Source: RHKX01 sp041393495
GTDB lineage: Bacteria > Actinomycetota > Thermoleophilia > Solirubrobacterales > 70-9
DNA: 64,000 nucleotides
Assembly (NCBI GenBank): GCA_041393495.1
Contig: JAWKKA010000002.1
Location: 147,157 to 211,156, forward strand
Direction of reading: 5' to 3'
In this document: in pieces, positions 31,595-40,639 of the stretch
How the letters are laid out: each line of letters begins with the position of its first letter
How positions within the stretch are numbered: position 1 is the first letter of the stretch
Made by a program: the position numbers and the translations under genes
Notes under the pieces: generated by a model
What the model saw: only the letters and a program-made list of their open reading frames with translations
Told to the model about the DNA's origin: nothing
Database searches by the model: none

Positions 31595-32776
31595 TCAGGC
31601 GCCCTCGGGCGCGGCGACGGCTCCCCGCATGCGCAGGCCGAGCAGCGGATAGACGGCCGTCGACAGCACGGCCGCGCCGACGAGCGCCGCCGACGTCGTC
31701 GCCAGCATCTCCCCCTTGGCGACCGCGATCGTCGTGATCGCGACGACGAGCGGCAGCTCGGTGGCGCTGAAGAACGCGAGCGCGGAACGGTCGCGGCCCC
31801 CGAGGACGCGGCGATAGAGCAGCATCGCCGGGACGCCACGGACGACGAGGAACAGCAGGAAGAAGATCGGCACGAGCACGAGGCGCCGCGGATCGGCGAC
31901 CAGCGCGCTGACGTCGAAGTTGACGCCGCTGACGACGAAGAAGAACGGGATCAGGAAGCCGTAGCCGATCGCGCTCAGCTTCGACTCGAAGATCCTCACC
32001 TCGCGGCCGCGCAGCGACAGGCGGGTGATGATCCCGGCCACGAAGCCGCCGAGGAGCAGATCGAGGCCGAGGTCGGAGGCGAGGTAGGCGAGCGCGAACA
32101 CGAGCACCACGGAGACCCGGACGGGAAGCTGCGAGCTCGTCTCGAGCGCCCCCTCGATCTTCTCCCAGCCCGCCCCGACGAAACGGACGGCGAAGAGCGC
32201 CGCGAAGACGGCGACGGCGACGAACAGCAGCAGGATCGCGGCGCTGCCCAGCGCCGTGCCGGTCGAGAACAGGATCGTGATCAGCAGGATCGGCCCGAAC
32301 TCACCGACCGCGCCGGCCGCGAGCAGGTAGGTCCCGAACCGGGTCTTGAGCTCGTCGGCGTCGGCGAGGATCGGGATCAGCGTCCCGATCGCGGTCGTCG
32401 CCATCGCCGAGCCCACGAACAGGGTCGAGAGGACGAGTCCGGTGGCGACCAGCAGGCCGCCGAGCGCGTAGGCGATCACGAGCGATATCGCCCATCCGAC
32501 GAGCGCGAGGTTCAGCGGCGTCCCGCGGATCCGCTCGAAGTCGATCTCGTAGCCGGCGAAGAAGAACAGCATGCCGAGCCCGAGGTTCGAGAAGAACTGG
32601 ATGAACTGGTCGGAGTCGGCGAGGCCGAGCAGGTCGGGGCCGATCAGGATCCCGAGCAGCAACTCGAGGACGACGACGGGGACGAAGACCCAGCGGCCCC
32701 CGAAGGTCACGAGAGTGGCCGCCAGCGCGGCCGTGAAGCTGATCACCAGGAACGAGCCGGTATCGACGTCGACCAC
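31595..32776 (-). CDS. CPA2-family monovalent cation:proton antiporter
   Basis: This encodes 393 residues with about 12 hydrophobic segments, starting FLVISFTAALAATLVTF. Characteristic stretches are LELLLGILIGPDLLGL, LGMLFFFAGYEIDFERI, SAMATTAIGTLIPILADA and LLLGGFVAGIITRL. The membrane core matches the Na+/H+ exchanger domain (KefB/GerN-type), without a cytoplasmic TrkA-N domain, so it ends with the membrane part. It probably exchanges K+ or Na+ for protons. It converges on the acyltransferase gene with 3 bases between them. GTG start. Confidence 0.88.
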   Translation of the reverse strand: MVDVDTGSFLVISFTAALAATLVTFGGRWVFVPVVVLELLLGILIGPDLLGLADSDQFIQFFSNLGLGMLFFFAGYEIDFERIRGTPLNLALVGWAISLVIAYALGGLLVATGLVLSTLFVGSAMATTAIGTLIPILADADELKTRFGTYLLAAGAVGEFGPILLITILFSTGTALGSAAILLLFVAVAVFAALFAVRFVGAGWEKIEGALETSSQLPVRVSVVLVFALAYLASDLGLDLLLGGFVAGIITRLSLRGREVRIFESKLSAIGYGFLIPFFFVVSGVNFDVSALVADPRRLVLVPIFFLLFLVVRGVPAMLLYRRVLGGRDRSALAFFSATELPLVVAITTIAVAKGEMLATTSAALVGAAVLSTAVYPLLGLRMRGAVAAPEGA

Positions 32777-32868
32777 GGCGCTCAGCGGCTCCGTCGGGCG
32801 TCGGGCCGGCGCTCGCGGCTGGGCTCATGCGCTCCCACGGAGAGGAAACCTAACCGGGATCGGTCGCG

Positions 32869-32874
32869 TAACCT
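32869..32874 (+). promoter_or_regulatory. -10-like TAACCT before the amidase gene
   Basis: TAACCT is followed by 7 bases and the ATG at 32882, with no ribosome-binding site. Confidence 0.45.
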
Positions 32875-32881
32875 CGTACCG

Positions 32882-33589
32882 ATGCGCCGCCCCGCCCCGA
32901 CGCTCGCCACGGCCTGCGCGCTCGCGGCGCTGCTCGTGGCGGCCGCCTGCGCTTCCGCCGCGCCGGTCGGGCCGCTCGGGCCGGCGCGCGCGAGCCTGGC
33001 GAAGCCGAAGACCGATTGGGACCCGATCCCCTACGGGAAGGGCCGCAAGCGGCAGATGGCCAACTACTCGCGCCGCCATTACGGCAAGCGGACCTGGCGC
33101 CTCACCGACCCCCGGGTCATCGTCCTCCACTACACCGCGACCTCGACCTACGGGCCCGCCTTCGCCACCTTCGCGTCGAACGCGCCGTCGCTCGGCGAGA
33201 AGCCCGGCGTCTGTGCCCAGTTCGTCGTCGCCAAGGACGGGACGATCCACCAGCTCACGCGGCTCGGCGTGCGCTGCCGTCACGCGGTCGGCCTCAACCA
33301 CAGGGCGATCGGGGTCGAGGTCGTCCAGCAGGCCCGTTCGAGCAAGCACGGCGCTGACCGCGCGATCCTCGCGCGACGCCGCCAGGTCGGGCCCCTGGCG
33401 CGGCTCGTCGCTTGGCTCAAGCAGCGCTACGGGATCCGGATGAAGGACGTCATCGGCCACTCGATGGCGAACGACTCGCCGTACTTCAAGGACCTCGAGG
33501 GCTGGAGGAACGACCATGTCGATTGGCTACGCGGCGACGTCCGCAAGCTCCGCGAGCTCGTCGCGAAGGTGGCGCGCAAGCACCGATGA
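32882..33589 (+). CDS. Secreted N-acetylmuramoyl-L-alanine amidase (amidase_2 type)
   Basis: This encodes 235 residues. A signal peptide (ATACALAALLVAAACASAA) has an AAC that might be a lipobox. The catalytic domain shows VIVLHYTATSTYG near 80 with the first zinc His, VCAQFVVAKDGTIHQL, RCRHAVGLNHRAIGVEVV with the central His and catalytic Glu, and VIGHSMANDSPYFKDLEGW with the last zinc-ligand area. It resembles T7-lysozyme/AmpD-type amidases that cut the bond between muramic acid and the peptide. The final stop overlaps the start of the channel gene (ATGA). Confidence 0.88.
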   Translation: MRRPAPTLATACALAALLVAAACASAAPVGPLGPARASLAKPKTDWDPIPYGKGRKRQMANYSRRHYGKRTWRLTDPRVIVLHYTATSTYGPAFATFASNAPSLGEKPGVCAQFVVAKDGTIHQLTRLGVRCRHAVGLNHRAIGVEVVQQARSSKHGADRAILARRRQVGPLARLVAWLKQRYGIRMKDVIGHSMANDSPYFKDLEGWRNDHVDWLRGDVRKLRELVAKVARKHR

Positions 33590-34287
33590 GCGCCCAACCG
33601 CGGCCGCGCGCCGAGCACGGCCTGCCCCACGCCTTCCAGCTCACCGAGCCGCGGCGCAGCTTCGGCACCGTCCTCGCCGCGATCGTCGCCGCGCTGGTCT
33701 TCCAGCTCGCCGCGCCGAACGGTGATCTGACCCATTTCATCGCCATCGTCCTGCAGAGCACGGTGATCGTCCTCGCGCTCCGGGCCGCGGGCTTCAACCG
33801 CCACATCGTCCGGGTCGCCGCCGTCGCGCTCGGCTGTCTCGCGACGCTGGTCGGGGTCGCGATCGTCGGCATCAACGACGTCGCGCCGACGGCGCCGCGG
33901 GTCCTCACGCTCGTCCTCGTCCTGCTGACGCCGGCGGCCATCGTCGCCGGCGTGATCCGCGAGCTCCGTGAGGACAGGCGGGTCACCGTGCAGACGATCT
34001 TCTGCGGCCTGTCGCTGTACCTGCTCGTCGGCCTCGCGTTCGCGGTCCTGTTCGCCGCGATCGAGGACATCGGCGGGCGAGCGTTCTTCGCCGGCGATCA
34101 GTTCGGGACCAGCAACGACTTCCTCTACTTCAGCCTCGCGACGCTGACGACGGTCGGGTACGGCGACCTGACCGCCGCATCCGACCTCGGCCGGGCGATG
34201 GCCGTGACCGAGGCGCTGCTCGGGCAGTTCTACCTCGTCACCGTCCTCGCCGTGATCGTCGCCAACGTCCGCCGGCGCACTTCCTAG
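33586..34287 (+). CDS. Two-pore-helix potassium channel-like membrane protein
   Basis: This encodes 233 residues. About four hydrophobic segments precede a pore loop with the K+ selectivity filter LATLTTVGYGDLT (TVGYGD at 189-194) and a final helix VTEALLGQFYLVTVLAVIVAN. It therefore looks like a six-helix-like or 4+2 ion channel without a recognisable voltage sensor or RCK domain. It starts inside the amidase stop codon (ATGA), so expression is coupled. A role in turgor or membrane potential is an inference from the family. Confidence 0.85.
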   Translation: MSAQPRPRAEHGLPHAFQLTEPRRSFGTVLAAIVAALVFQLAAPNGDLTHFIAIVLQSTVIVLALRAAGFNRHIVRVAAVALGCLATLVGVAIVGINDVAPTAPRVLTLVLVLLTPAAIVAGVIRELREDRRVTVQTIFCGLSLYLLVGLAFAVLFAAIEDIGGRAFFAGDQFGTSNDFLYFSLATLTTVGYGDLTAASDLGRAMAVTEALLGQFYLVTVLAVIVANVRRRTS

Positions 34288-34314
34288 CATCGAGCCACAT
34301 CTGCGAAGATCGCC

Positions 34315-36627
34315 GTGGCGATGACGGAGGAGAGCGTCACCCGGTTCGCGACCTGCCCGCTCTGCGAGGCCACCTGCGGGCTTGCCATCGAGATCAGCGG
34401 CGACCGCCTCGTCAAGGTCCGCGGCGACGCCGACGACGTCTTCAGCGGCGGGTTCATCTGTCCGAAGGGTGCGAGCATCGGCGAGCTCCACGCCGATCCC
34501 GACCGGATCACGACGCCGCTCGTCCGCCGCGACGGCGAGCTCGTCGAGGCGGGCTGGGACGAGGCGTTCACGGCGATCGCAGAGCGGCTCGGGCCGATCC
34601 GCGACGGCGGCGATCCGAACGCGACCGCGATCTACCTCGGCAACCCGAACGCCCACAACCTCGACGGCCTGATCTACCTGCGCGCCCTCGCCAAGGCGAT
34701 CGGCACCCGCAACGTGTTCAGCGCCACCAGCGTCGATCAGCTTCCCAAGCAGGTATCGGCGGCCGCGATGTTCGGCGGCGGGCTGACGATCCCGATTCCC
34801 GACGTCGACCGCACCGATCATCTCCTGATCCTCGGGGCGAACCCGCTCGCCTCGAACGGCTCGCTGATGACGGCGCCCGACATGCGCGGCCGGCTGCGCG
34901 CGATCCGCGAACGCGGCGGGCGAATCGTCGTCATCGACCCGCGGCGGACCCGCACGGCCGAGCTTGCCGACGAGCATCATCCGATCCGGCCGGGCCGCGA
35001 CGCGCTGCTCCTGGCAGCGCTCGCGCACACGATCGTCGCCGAGGGCCTCGCCGAGCCGGGCGCCCTGAGCGGGCACGTCGCCGGCCTCGATTCGATCGGC
35101 GGGGCACTCGCCCGGTTCGCCCCCGATGCGGTCGAGGCGGCGTGCGCGATCCCCGCCGCCGAGATCCGCCGGATCGCGCGCGACCTCGCCGCCGCGCCCA
35201 CCGCCGCCGTGTACGCCCGGATCGGCACGACGACGCAGGAGTTCGGGACGCTCGCGAGCTGGCTCGTCGACGTCCTCAACGTCCTCACCGGCAACCTCGA
35301 TCGCCCCGGCGGCGCGATGTTCACGCTCGCCGCCGCCGCCCAGTCGAACGCCTCCGGCGCCGAGGGGCGCGGCCGCGGCTTTCGGCTCGGCCGCTGGAGC
35401 AGCCGCGTCCGCGGGTTGCCCGAGGCGTTCGGCGAGCTCCCGGTGGCCTGCCTTGCCGAGGAGATCCTCGAGCCGGGCGCGGAGCGGGTCCGGGCGCTGG
35501 TCACGGTCGCCGGCAACCCGCTCGTCTCGACGCCCAACGCCGGTCGGCTCGGCGAGGCCTTCGAGGCGCTCGAGCTGATCGTCTCGATCGACTGCTACCT
35601 GAACGAGACGAGCTCGCGGGCGGACGTCGTCCTACCCGTCCCGACCCCGCTCGAGCGCCCCCACTACGACCTCGCGCTCTACCAGCTCGCGATCCGCAAC
35701 GTCGCCAACTTCAGTCCGCCCGTCTTCGCGGCGGGACCGACGATCGAGCCCGAGTGGCGGACGATCCTCCGGCTCGCAGGCCTCTTCGCGGGCGCCGGGC
35801 CGACGGTCGACATCGAGGGCCTCGACGAAATGGTCGCCCTCGAGGTCGCTCGGCGGGAGGCCGCCACGGAGGGCTCGCCGGCCGCGGGGATGGCGCCGGA
35901 TGAGGTCGTCGCGGCGCTCGGCGAGCGGCGCGGGCCCGAGCGGATCCTCGACCTGATGTTGCGCTGCGGGCCCTACGGCGCCGGGATCGGCGACCGGCCG
36001 GGGCGGGGCGACGGGATCGCGCTGTCGCTGGCGGCGCTCGAGGAGAGCCCGCACGGCATCGATCTCGGCCCGCTGGCGCCGCGGCTGCCCGGCGTGCTGC
36101 GGACGACGAGCGGCAAGATCGAGCTCTGCCCGCCGGCCTTCGTCGCCGACCTCGACCGCCTCGCCGTCACGCTCGACCACGATCGCGAGGGGATCGTGCT
36201 GATCGGGCGTCGCGAGCTGCGCTCGAACAACTCGTGGATGCACAACCTCCCCCACCTGGTTCGCGGCAAGGACCGCTGCACGATGCAGGTCAATCCCGGC
36301 GACGCCGAGCGCCTCGGCCTCGTCGACGGCGGGCTCGCGACGGTCTCATCGCGAACCGGAAGCATCGTCGTGCCGGTCGAGGTGACCGCCGCGATCATGG
36401 CCGGCGTCGTCTCGATCCCGCACGGCTGGGGCCACGACGCTCCCGGGATGCGGATGTCGCTCGCCACCGCCAACGCCGGCGTCAACTCGAACCTGATCTC
36501 GGACGAGACGTTCGTCGACGCGCTCTCGGGCACCGCCGCCCTCAACGGCATCGCGGTATCGGTGGCGCCTGCCGGCAGCGGCGCGACGCCGTCAGCCGAG
36601 CGCGAGCCGGTAGGTCGAGCCGTCTGA
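34315..36627 (+). CDS. Molybdopterin-dependent oxidoreductase, catalytic subunit
   Basis: This encodes 770 residues from GTG (ATG two codons later). The N-terminal Fe4S4 domain has ATCPLCEATCGLAIE and FICPKGA. The molybdopterin domains show IYLGNPNAHN, LLILGANPLASNGSLM, VVIDPRRTRTA and RALVTVAGNPLVSTPN; the last domain has RSNNSWMHNLPHLV and VSIPHGWGHD. This is the bis-MGD DMSO-reductase superfamily. At the usual metal-ligand position (SATSVDQLPKQV) there is no Cys or Sec, so Asp or Ser may bind Mo. No partner subunits adjoin; no Tat signal is visible, so it is probably cytoplasmic. Substrate unknown. It overlaps the convergent next gene by 36 bases. Confidence 0.9.
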   Translation: MAMTEESVTRFATCPLCEATCGLAIEISGDRLVKVRGDADDVFSGGFICPKGASIGELHADPDRITTPLVRRDGELVEAGWDEAFTAIAERLGPIRDGGDPNATAIYLGNPNAHNLDGLIYLRALAKAIGTRNVFSATSVDQLPKQVSAAAMFGGGLTIPIPDVDRTDHLLILGANPLASNGSLMTAPDMRGRLRAIRERGGRIVVIDPRRTRTAELADEHHPIRPGRDALLLAALAHTIVAEGLAEPGALSGHVAGLDSIGGALARFAPDAVEAACAIPAAEIRRIARDLAAAPTAAVYARIGTTTQEFGTLASWLVDVLNVLTGNLDRPGGAMFTLAAAAQSNASGAEGRGRGFRLGRWSSRVRGLPEAFGELPVACLAEEILEPGAERVRALVTVAGNPLVSTPNAGRLGEAFEALELIVSIDCYLNETSSRADVVLPVPTPLERPHYDLALYQLAIRNVANFSPPVFAAGPTIEPEWRTILRLAGLFAGAGPTVDIEGLDEMVALEVARREAATEGSPAAGMAPDEVVAALGERRGPERILDLMLRCGPYGAGIGDRPGRGDGIALSLAALEESPHGIDLGPLAPRLPGVLRTTSGKIELCPPAFVADLDRLAVTLDHDREGIVLIGRRELRSNNSWMHNLPHLVRGKDRCTMQVNPGDAERLGLVDGGLATVSSRTGSIVVPVEVTAAIMAGVVSIPHGWGHDAPGMRMSLATANAGVNSNLISDETFVDALSGTAALNGIAVSVAPAGSGATPSAEREPVGRAV

Positions 36628-38046
36628 GCGATAGACGCGCTCGCCCCTGCGGTCGCGCCGGTCGCTGCGGCCGTCGACGTTGGCGACGACGGCCGTGATC
36701 CGCGAGTACGTGCCCGGGTTCGGCAGCGAGACATCGCCGTCTCCGCCTTTCGGCAGGTACCTGGTGACGGCCGTCACCGTGCCCGACGTCTCGGGGCCCT
36801 GCCGGGCGACGAGCGAGATCGAGCTCCGCGTGCCCTCCTCCGCCTCGACCGAGAGCGTCACCGGATCGGACCCGGGGGCGTGGACGTCGTAGAGGCCGAA
36901 CGAGGTGTTGTCGAGCTTGACCTTCTTCGTCGCGCCGCCGAGCGTGCCGAAGCGGTCCACGTTCGGGTACGCGGCGCGGTCCGGGAACGCGGGCTGCGCC
37001 CTCCATTCCGCGGTGGCGGCGAAGAACTCACCGAGCTCGGGAGCGAATCCCCCGCCGCCGGCATCCTTGATCGCCTCGTCGTAGGAGTCGACGGCGAAGC
37101 TCCGCTGCTTCGGTGAGACCCGCCACACGTCGCGGACGACGTCGTCGCCGTATCTGGCGCCGAGCCAGTGGTTCCAGACCGCCTCGGCGTAGATCCTGGT
37201 CGTCGAGCCCGTCATCGGCCGGGACGGGTGCTCGGTGAACTCGGACAGGTAGTTCAGGTAGTCGTCGATCTTCGGATAGACCTTCTCCTCCATCCAGGTG
37301 GCCGTGTCCTCGAACAGCCAGCTGTCCTCGTGGACGTCGTAGTTGAACTGGAGGATGTGGTTGTACTCGTGGGCCACGGTGACCCGCATCGACTTCAGCG
37401 GCCCGCTCGGGAAGCCGGTGTAGTCGTTGTCGAGGACCAGGTAGGCATGGCGCCGGCTGCCGCGCTGGTGGCTGTCCGTGGTCGCGTAGCCGTAGAGCTT
37501 GCTGCCGAGGTTGGTGACGTAGACGTCGACCTGGCCGCTGGCGCCCCTGCCATGGCGCGAGCCGAGCTTCCCGTCGGGCTTCGGATCGCGCCAGCCGAGG
37601 GCTCCGTTCTCGATGTTGCGGCTGCGGCCGACCGACTCGACTATCGCGCTCAGAAAGGCTCGCGACTCGGGGCGGTTCGCCTTCTTGTTGGTCCAGTGAA
37701 CGCAGAAGCGGGCATCGCATGTCGGCGACCTCGGCGCTTCCCGGCCGAAGTACGCGCGATCGCTCTTGTCGGTCGGCCTCGCCAGCAGGTCCAGTGCGCG
37801 GCGCCGGTCGGCGCCGTGGAGGGCCGGCAGCGCGACGGCGAGATCGCGGAGGGCCGTGGTCGCCTCCCGCGAGCCGGTCGCCGGTCCGGCCGACAGCGTC
37901 TCGGGCCCGCTCAGCGCGTCGAGGGCGGTCTCGAGCGCGCGGTGGGCAGCCTGCGACGAGACCGGCGGGGCTGCGCTCGCGGCGCTCGCGAGCGACGCGA
38001 CGCCGAGCAGGGCGAGAAGCGAGGTGATGAGGATGGGGTGGCGCAA
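36592..38046 (-). CDS. Secreted gluzincin-like zinc metalloprotease
   Basis: This encodes 484 residues from a TTG at 38046, supported by AAAGGA 5 bases upstream; the frame is open further. Signal peptide: LITSLLALLGVASLASAASAA. Zinc site: MRVTVAHEYNHILQFNYD, an HEXXH motif, followed about 20 residues on by WLFEDTATWMEEK, whose Glu can be the third ligand. Before it lies a basic Cys-containing region, and after it a C-terminal beta-rich domain (about 350-484) with SVEAEEGTRSSISLVARQG. It probably degrades or processes extracellular protein. Overlaps the molybdoenzyme gene at the 3' ends. Confidence 0.8.
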   Translation of the reverse strand: MRHPILITSLLALLGVASLASAASAAPPVSSQAAHRALETALDALSGPETLSAGPATGSREATTALRDLAVALPALHGADRRRALDLLARPTDKSDRAYFGREAPRSPTCDARFCVHWTNKKANRPESRAFLSAIVESVGRSRNIENGALGWRDPKPDGKLGSRHGRGASGQVDVYVTNLGSKLYGYATTDSHQRGSRRHAYLVLDNDYTGFPSGPLKSMRVTVAHEYNHILQFNYDVHEDSWLFEDTATWMEEKVYPKIDDYLNYLSEFTEHPSRPMTGSTTRIYAEAVWNHWLGARYGDDVVRDVWRVSPKQRSFAVDSYDEAIKDAGGGGFAPELGEFFAATAEWRAQPAFPDRAAYPNVDRFGTLGGATKKVKLDNTSFGLYDVHAPGSDPVTLSVEAEEGTRSSISLVARQGPETSGTVTAVTRYLPKGGDGDVSLPNPGTYSRITAVVANVDGRSDRRDRRGERVYRSDGSTYRLALG

Positions 38047-38146
38047 GCTGGTCCTTTCGGGCTCATCGGATGGTGGCGGCGCAGCACGGTAGCAGCGGAT
38101 TCGGCCCCAAAACACCGCTCGAGGCCCGAGGTAGCGCTCGGCCGGA

Positions 38147-38152
38147 GATAAT
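38147..38152 (+). promoter_or_regulatory. -10-like GATAAT before nadE
   Basis: GATAAT is followed by 6 bases and the ATG at 38159, without a ribosome-binding site. Confidence 0.45.
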
Positions 38153-38158
38153 CCCCCA

Positions 38159-39856
38159 ATGGAGGAAGAGCCCCGGATCGGATTGCGGATCGCCCTCGCG
38201 CAGATCAACCCGACGGTCGGCGACATCGACGGAAACGCTGCGCTCGCGGCCGACTGGATCGGGCGCGCCCGCGAGCGGCACGCCGACCTCGTGCTCCTGC
38301 CCGAGCTCGCGATCTGCGGCTATCCGCCCGAGGACCTGCTGCTCAAGCGGCACTTCCTCGACGCCTGCGAGGACGCGGTCGCAGCGCTCGCCCAGCAGGT
38401 CGAGGGGATCGTCGTGATGATCGGCTGTCCGGTTCGGGACGCCGCCCTCCACAACGGCCTCGCCGTGATCGCCGACGGCCGGATCGCCACCCGCTACCGA
38501 AAGCTCCACCTGCCCAACTACGGGGTCTTCGACGAGCGCCGCTACTTCGATCCCGGGCCGGTGGGCGAGATCGTCTCGATCGACGGCGCCATCGTCGGCC
38601 TGACCATCTGCGAGGACATCTGGCTGCCGGGGCCGCCGAGCTCGGAGGAGGGGGAAGCAGGAGCGCGACTGATCGTCAACGCCTCCGCCTCGCCCTACCA
38701 CCGGTTCAAGGGCACCGAGCGCGAGGCGATGGTCGCCGAGCGGGCCCGCGAGGCGGGCGCGGCGATCGCGCTCTGCAACATGGTCGGGGGCCAGGATGAG
38801 CTCGTCTTCGACGGTCACAGCCTCATCGTCGACGGGCACGGGCAGACGGTCGCCCGGGCCGCCCAGTTCGAGGAGGAGCTGCTCGTCTGCGACGTCGAGC
38901 TGCCCGTCCGCGGTCCCGCCACCGCCGCGGCGGTGCCGCTGACGGCATCGCTGCACACCCGCCGATTGGACCGCGATCCGGTTCCGCGGCGGGTCAGCCC
39001 CGTCAAGCCGCCCGCCGCAGAGGTCTACGCGGCGCTCGTCACCGGGCTCGGCGACTACGCCGCCAAGAACGGGTTCGACCACGCCGTGCTCGGCCTGTCC
39101 GGCGGGATCGACTCGGCGCTCGTCGCCCTGATCGCAGCTGACGCCCTCGGCGGCGACCGGCTGACCTGCGTCGTCATGCCCTCACCCCACTCGAGCGTGG
39201 ATACGCAGGCCGACGCCCACGCGATCGGCGCCAACCTCGGGGCGGAGACGATCGAGCTGCCGATCGGGGGCCTGATGGGCGCCTACGAGGAGCTGCTGGC
39301 GCCGCGCTTCGCGGGCACCGGGCCCGGCATCGCCGAGGAGAACCTGCAGGCGCGGATCCGCGGCAACCTCGTGATGGCGCTCTCGAACAAGTTCGGGTGG
39401 CTGCCGCTCAGCACCGGCAACAAGTCCGAGATGTCGGTCGGCTACGCGACGCTCTACGGCGACATGGCCGGCGGCTTCGCGGTCCTCAAGGACGTCCCGA
39501 AGCTGCTCGTCTACGAGCTCGTCGCCGATCGCGTCGAGCGCGCCGACCGTGAGCTGATCCCGCCGTCGGTGATCGAGCGCCCGCCGTCGGCCGAGTTGCG
39601 CCCCGGCCAGAAGGACACCGACTCGCTGCCCCCCTACGAGATCCTCGATCCCGCCCTCGCCCTCTACATCGAGGGTGACGGCAGTCGCGAGGACCTCGTC
39701 CGATCCGGGCTCAGCCGCGCCGAGGCGACCCGCGTCGCCGGGCTCGTCGATCGGGCCGAGTACAAGCGCCGCCAGGCGCCGCCCGGGGTCAAGATCACGA
39801 CCAAGGCCTTCGGCCGCGACCGCCGCCTGCCGATCACCAACCGCTTCCGGGGGTAA
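38159..39856 (+). CDS. nadE: Glutamine-dependent NAD+ synthetase
   Basis: This encodes 565 residues. The N-terminal nitrilase-type glutaminase has the catalytic triad in VLLPELAICGYPPEDL (Glu), YRKLHLPNYGVFDE (Lys) and LTICEDIWLPG (Cys). The C-terminal ATP-pyrophosphatase domain has LGLSGGIDSALVA near 318 and STGNKSEMSVGYATLYGD. It converts deamido-NAD+ to NAD+ using glutamine. The two-domain form is normal in actinobacteria, though mycobacterial enzymes are longer (about 680). It diverges from the metalloprotease gene. Confidence 0.96.
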   Translation: MEEEPRIGLRIALAQINPTVGDIDGNAALAADWIGRARERHADLVLLPELAICGYPPEDLLLKRHFLDACEDAVAALAQQVEGIVVMIGCPVRDAALHNGLAVIADGRIATRYRKLHLPNYGVFDERRYFDPGPVGEIVSIDGAIVGLTICEDIWLPGPPSSEEGEAGARLIVNASASPYHRFKGTEREAMVAERAREAGAAIALCNMVGGQDELVFDGHSLIVDGHGQTVARAAQFEEELLVCDVELPVRGPATAAAVPLTASLHTRRLDRDPVPRRVSPVKPPAAEVYAALVTGLGDYAAKNGFDHAVLGLSGGIDSALVALIAADALGGDRLTCVVMPSPHSSVDTQADAHAIGANLGAETIELPIGGLMGAYEELLAPRFAGTGPGIAEENLQARIRGNLVMALSNKFGWLPLSTGNKSEMSVGYATLYGDMAGGFAVLKDVPKLLVYELVADRVERADRELIPPSVIERPPSAELRPGQKDTDSLPPYEILDPALALYIEGDGSREDLVRSGLSRAEATRVAGLVDRAEYKRRQAPPGVKITTKAFGRDRRLPITNRFRG

Positions 39857-40110
39857 CCCGTCGCTTCAGGCCGGCGCCGGGCGCCGCCGGGCCGGCGGAT
39901 CGCCCAGGCGCGCGGGCGGCTCCCTGCGCTGGGGTCTCCGCGACCGACATCCCGGCGCGATCCACCCCAGCGGTCGCGATCTCCCCCGCTCCGAACCCCC
40001 GGCGCGATCCACCCCAGCGGTCGCGATCCCCCCCGCTCCGAACCCCCCGGCGCGATCCACCCCAGCGGTCGCGATCTCCTGCCTGCGCGGCCAGAGACCG
40101 CGGGCGCGGC
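39857..40110. other. Intergenic region dominated by the repeat array
   Basis: About 250 bases separate the convergent nadE and thioesterase genes. Beyond the tandem repeat at 39951-40076 I see no gene or clear terminator. Confidence 0.5.
39951..40076. repeat. Three-copy tandem repeat, 47-48-base period
   Basis: A 31-base core containing GCGATCCACCCCAGCGGTCG occurs identically at 39951-39981, 39998-40028 and 40046-40076. The 16-17-base linkers are nearly identical too (TCCCCCCGCTCCGAA variants). Inside the core GATC-flanked CGCGATC elements form partial dyads. It lies between convergent stop codons. Confidence 0.85.
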
Positions 40111-40509
40111 TCAGCGCATCTCACGGACGGCGATGATCAGCCGCGAGCTCGCGCACAGACGGCCCTCGTCGTCGCGCATCGCGACATCCCAGACCCAACT
40201 CGTGCTACCCCGGTGCAGCGCCCGGGCCTCGGCGTGGATCGTGCCGGAGCGCACGGCGCGCATGAAGACCGTGTCATTGGCCTGGCCCATCGCGAGGTTC
40301 GGGGCGACCGCGTCGTAGGTGGCACGCGAGCAGACCGTCTCCGCGAGGGTCGCGTAGGCGCCGCCGTGGACGATCCCGAACGGCTGCTTGATCCGGTCCT
40401 GGACCGGCATCCGCATCGTCGCCGTCGAATCGCCGTCGAACTCGAAGCACTCGAGCCCGATCGCATCGACCATGTTCCCCTCGGGGACCGTTCCGCCCGC
40501 TTCCACCAC
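40111..40509 (-). CDS. PaaI-type hotdog-fold thioesterase
   Basis: This encodes 132 residues from a GTG that follows TAGGCT by 6 bases. Hotdog signatures are IKQPFGIVHGGAYATLAET near 40-58, with the HGG and the catalytic acid in AET, and a beta-strand region ARALHRGSTSWVWDVAMRDD. The family hydrolyses aryl- or acyl-CoA thioesters, for example phenylacetyl-CoA side products or DHNA-CoA. The exact substrate is unknown. It converges on nadE across the repeat array and diverges from the gene at 40640. Confidence 0.88.
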   Translation of the reverse strand: MVEAGGTVPEGNMVDAIGLECFEFDGDSTATMRMPVQDRIKQPFGIVHGGAYATLAETVCSRATYDAVAPNLAMGQANDTVFMRAVRSGTIHAEARALHRGSTSWVWDVAMRDDEGRLCASSRLIIAVREMR

Positions 40510-40515
40510 ACCGGG

Positions 40516-40521
40516 AGCCTA
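40516..40521 (-). promoter_or_regulatory. -10-like TAGGCT before the thioesterase gene
   Basis: TAGGCT on the minus strand lies 6 bases before the GTG at 40509. Confidence 0.45.
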
Positions 40522-40625
40522 TTGTCGAGCCGGTCGGCCCGCGGACGGGCCGGGCTCCGCCGTCGCAGCGCGGAGCAGGGCGCCGGCGGGCCCGCTCGCC
40601 CGCACCGGCCGTCCCATCGGTTGCA

Positions 40626-40631
40626 TAGGCT
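40626..40631 (+). promoter_or_regulatory. -10-like TAGGCT before the gene at 40640
   Basis: TAGGCT is followed by 8 bases and the ATG at 40640. It is the same hexamer as that of the divergent thioesterase gene. Confidence 0.4.
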
Positions 40632-40639
40632 TCCGCGCA

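Noticed and set aside
39951..40076. Possible CRISPR array
   Set aside because: The segments between repeats are almost identical to one another, only three units exist and no cas genes are present. It is a tandem repeat.
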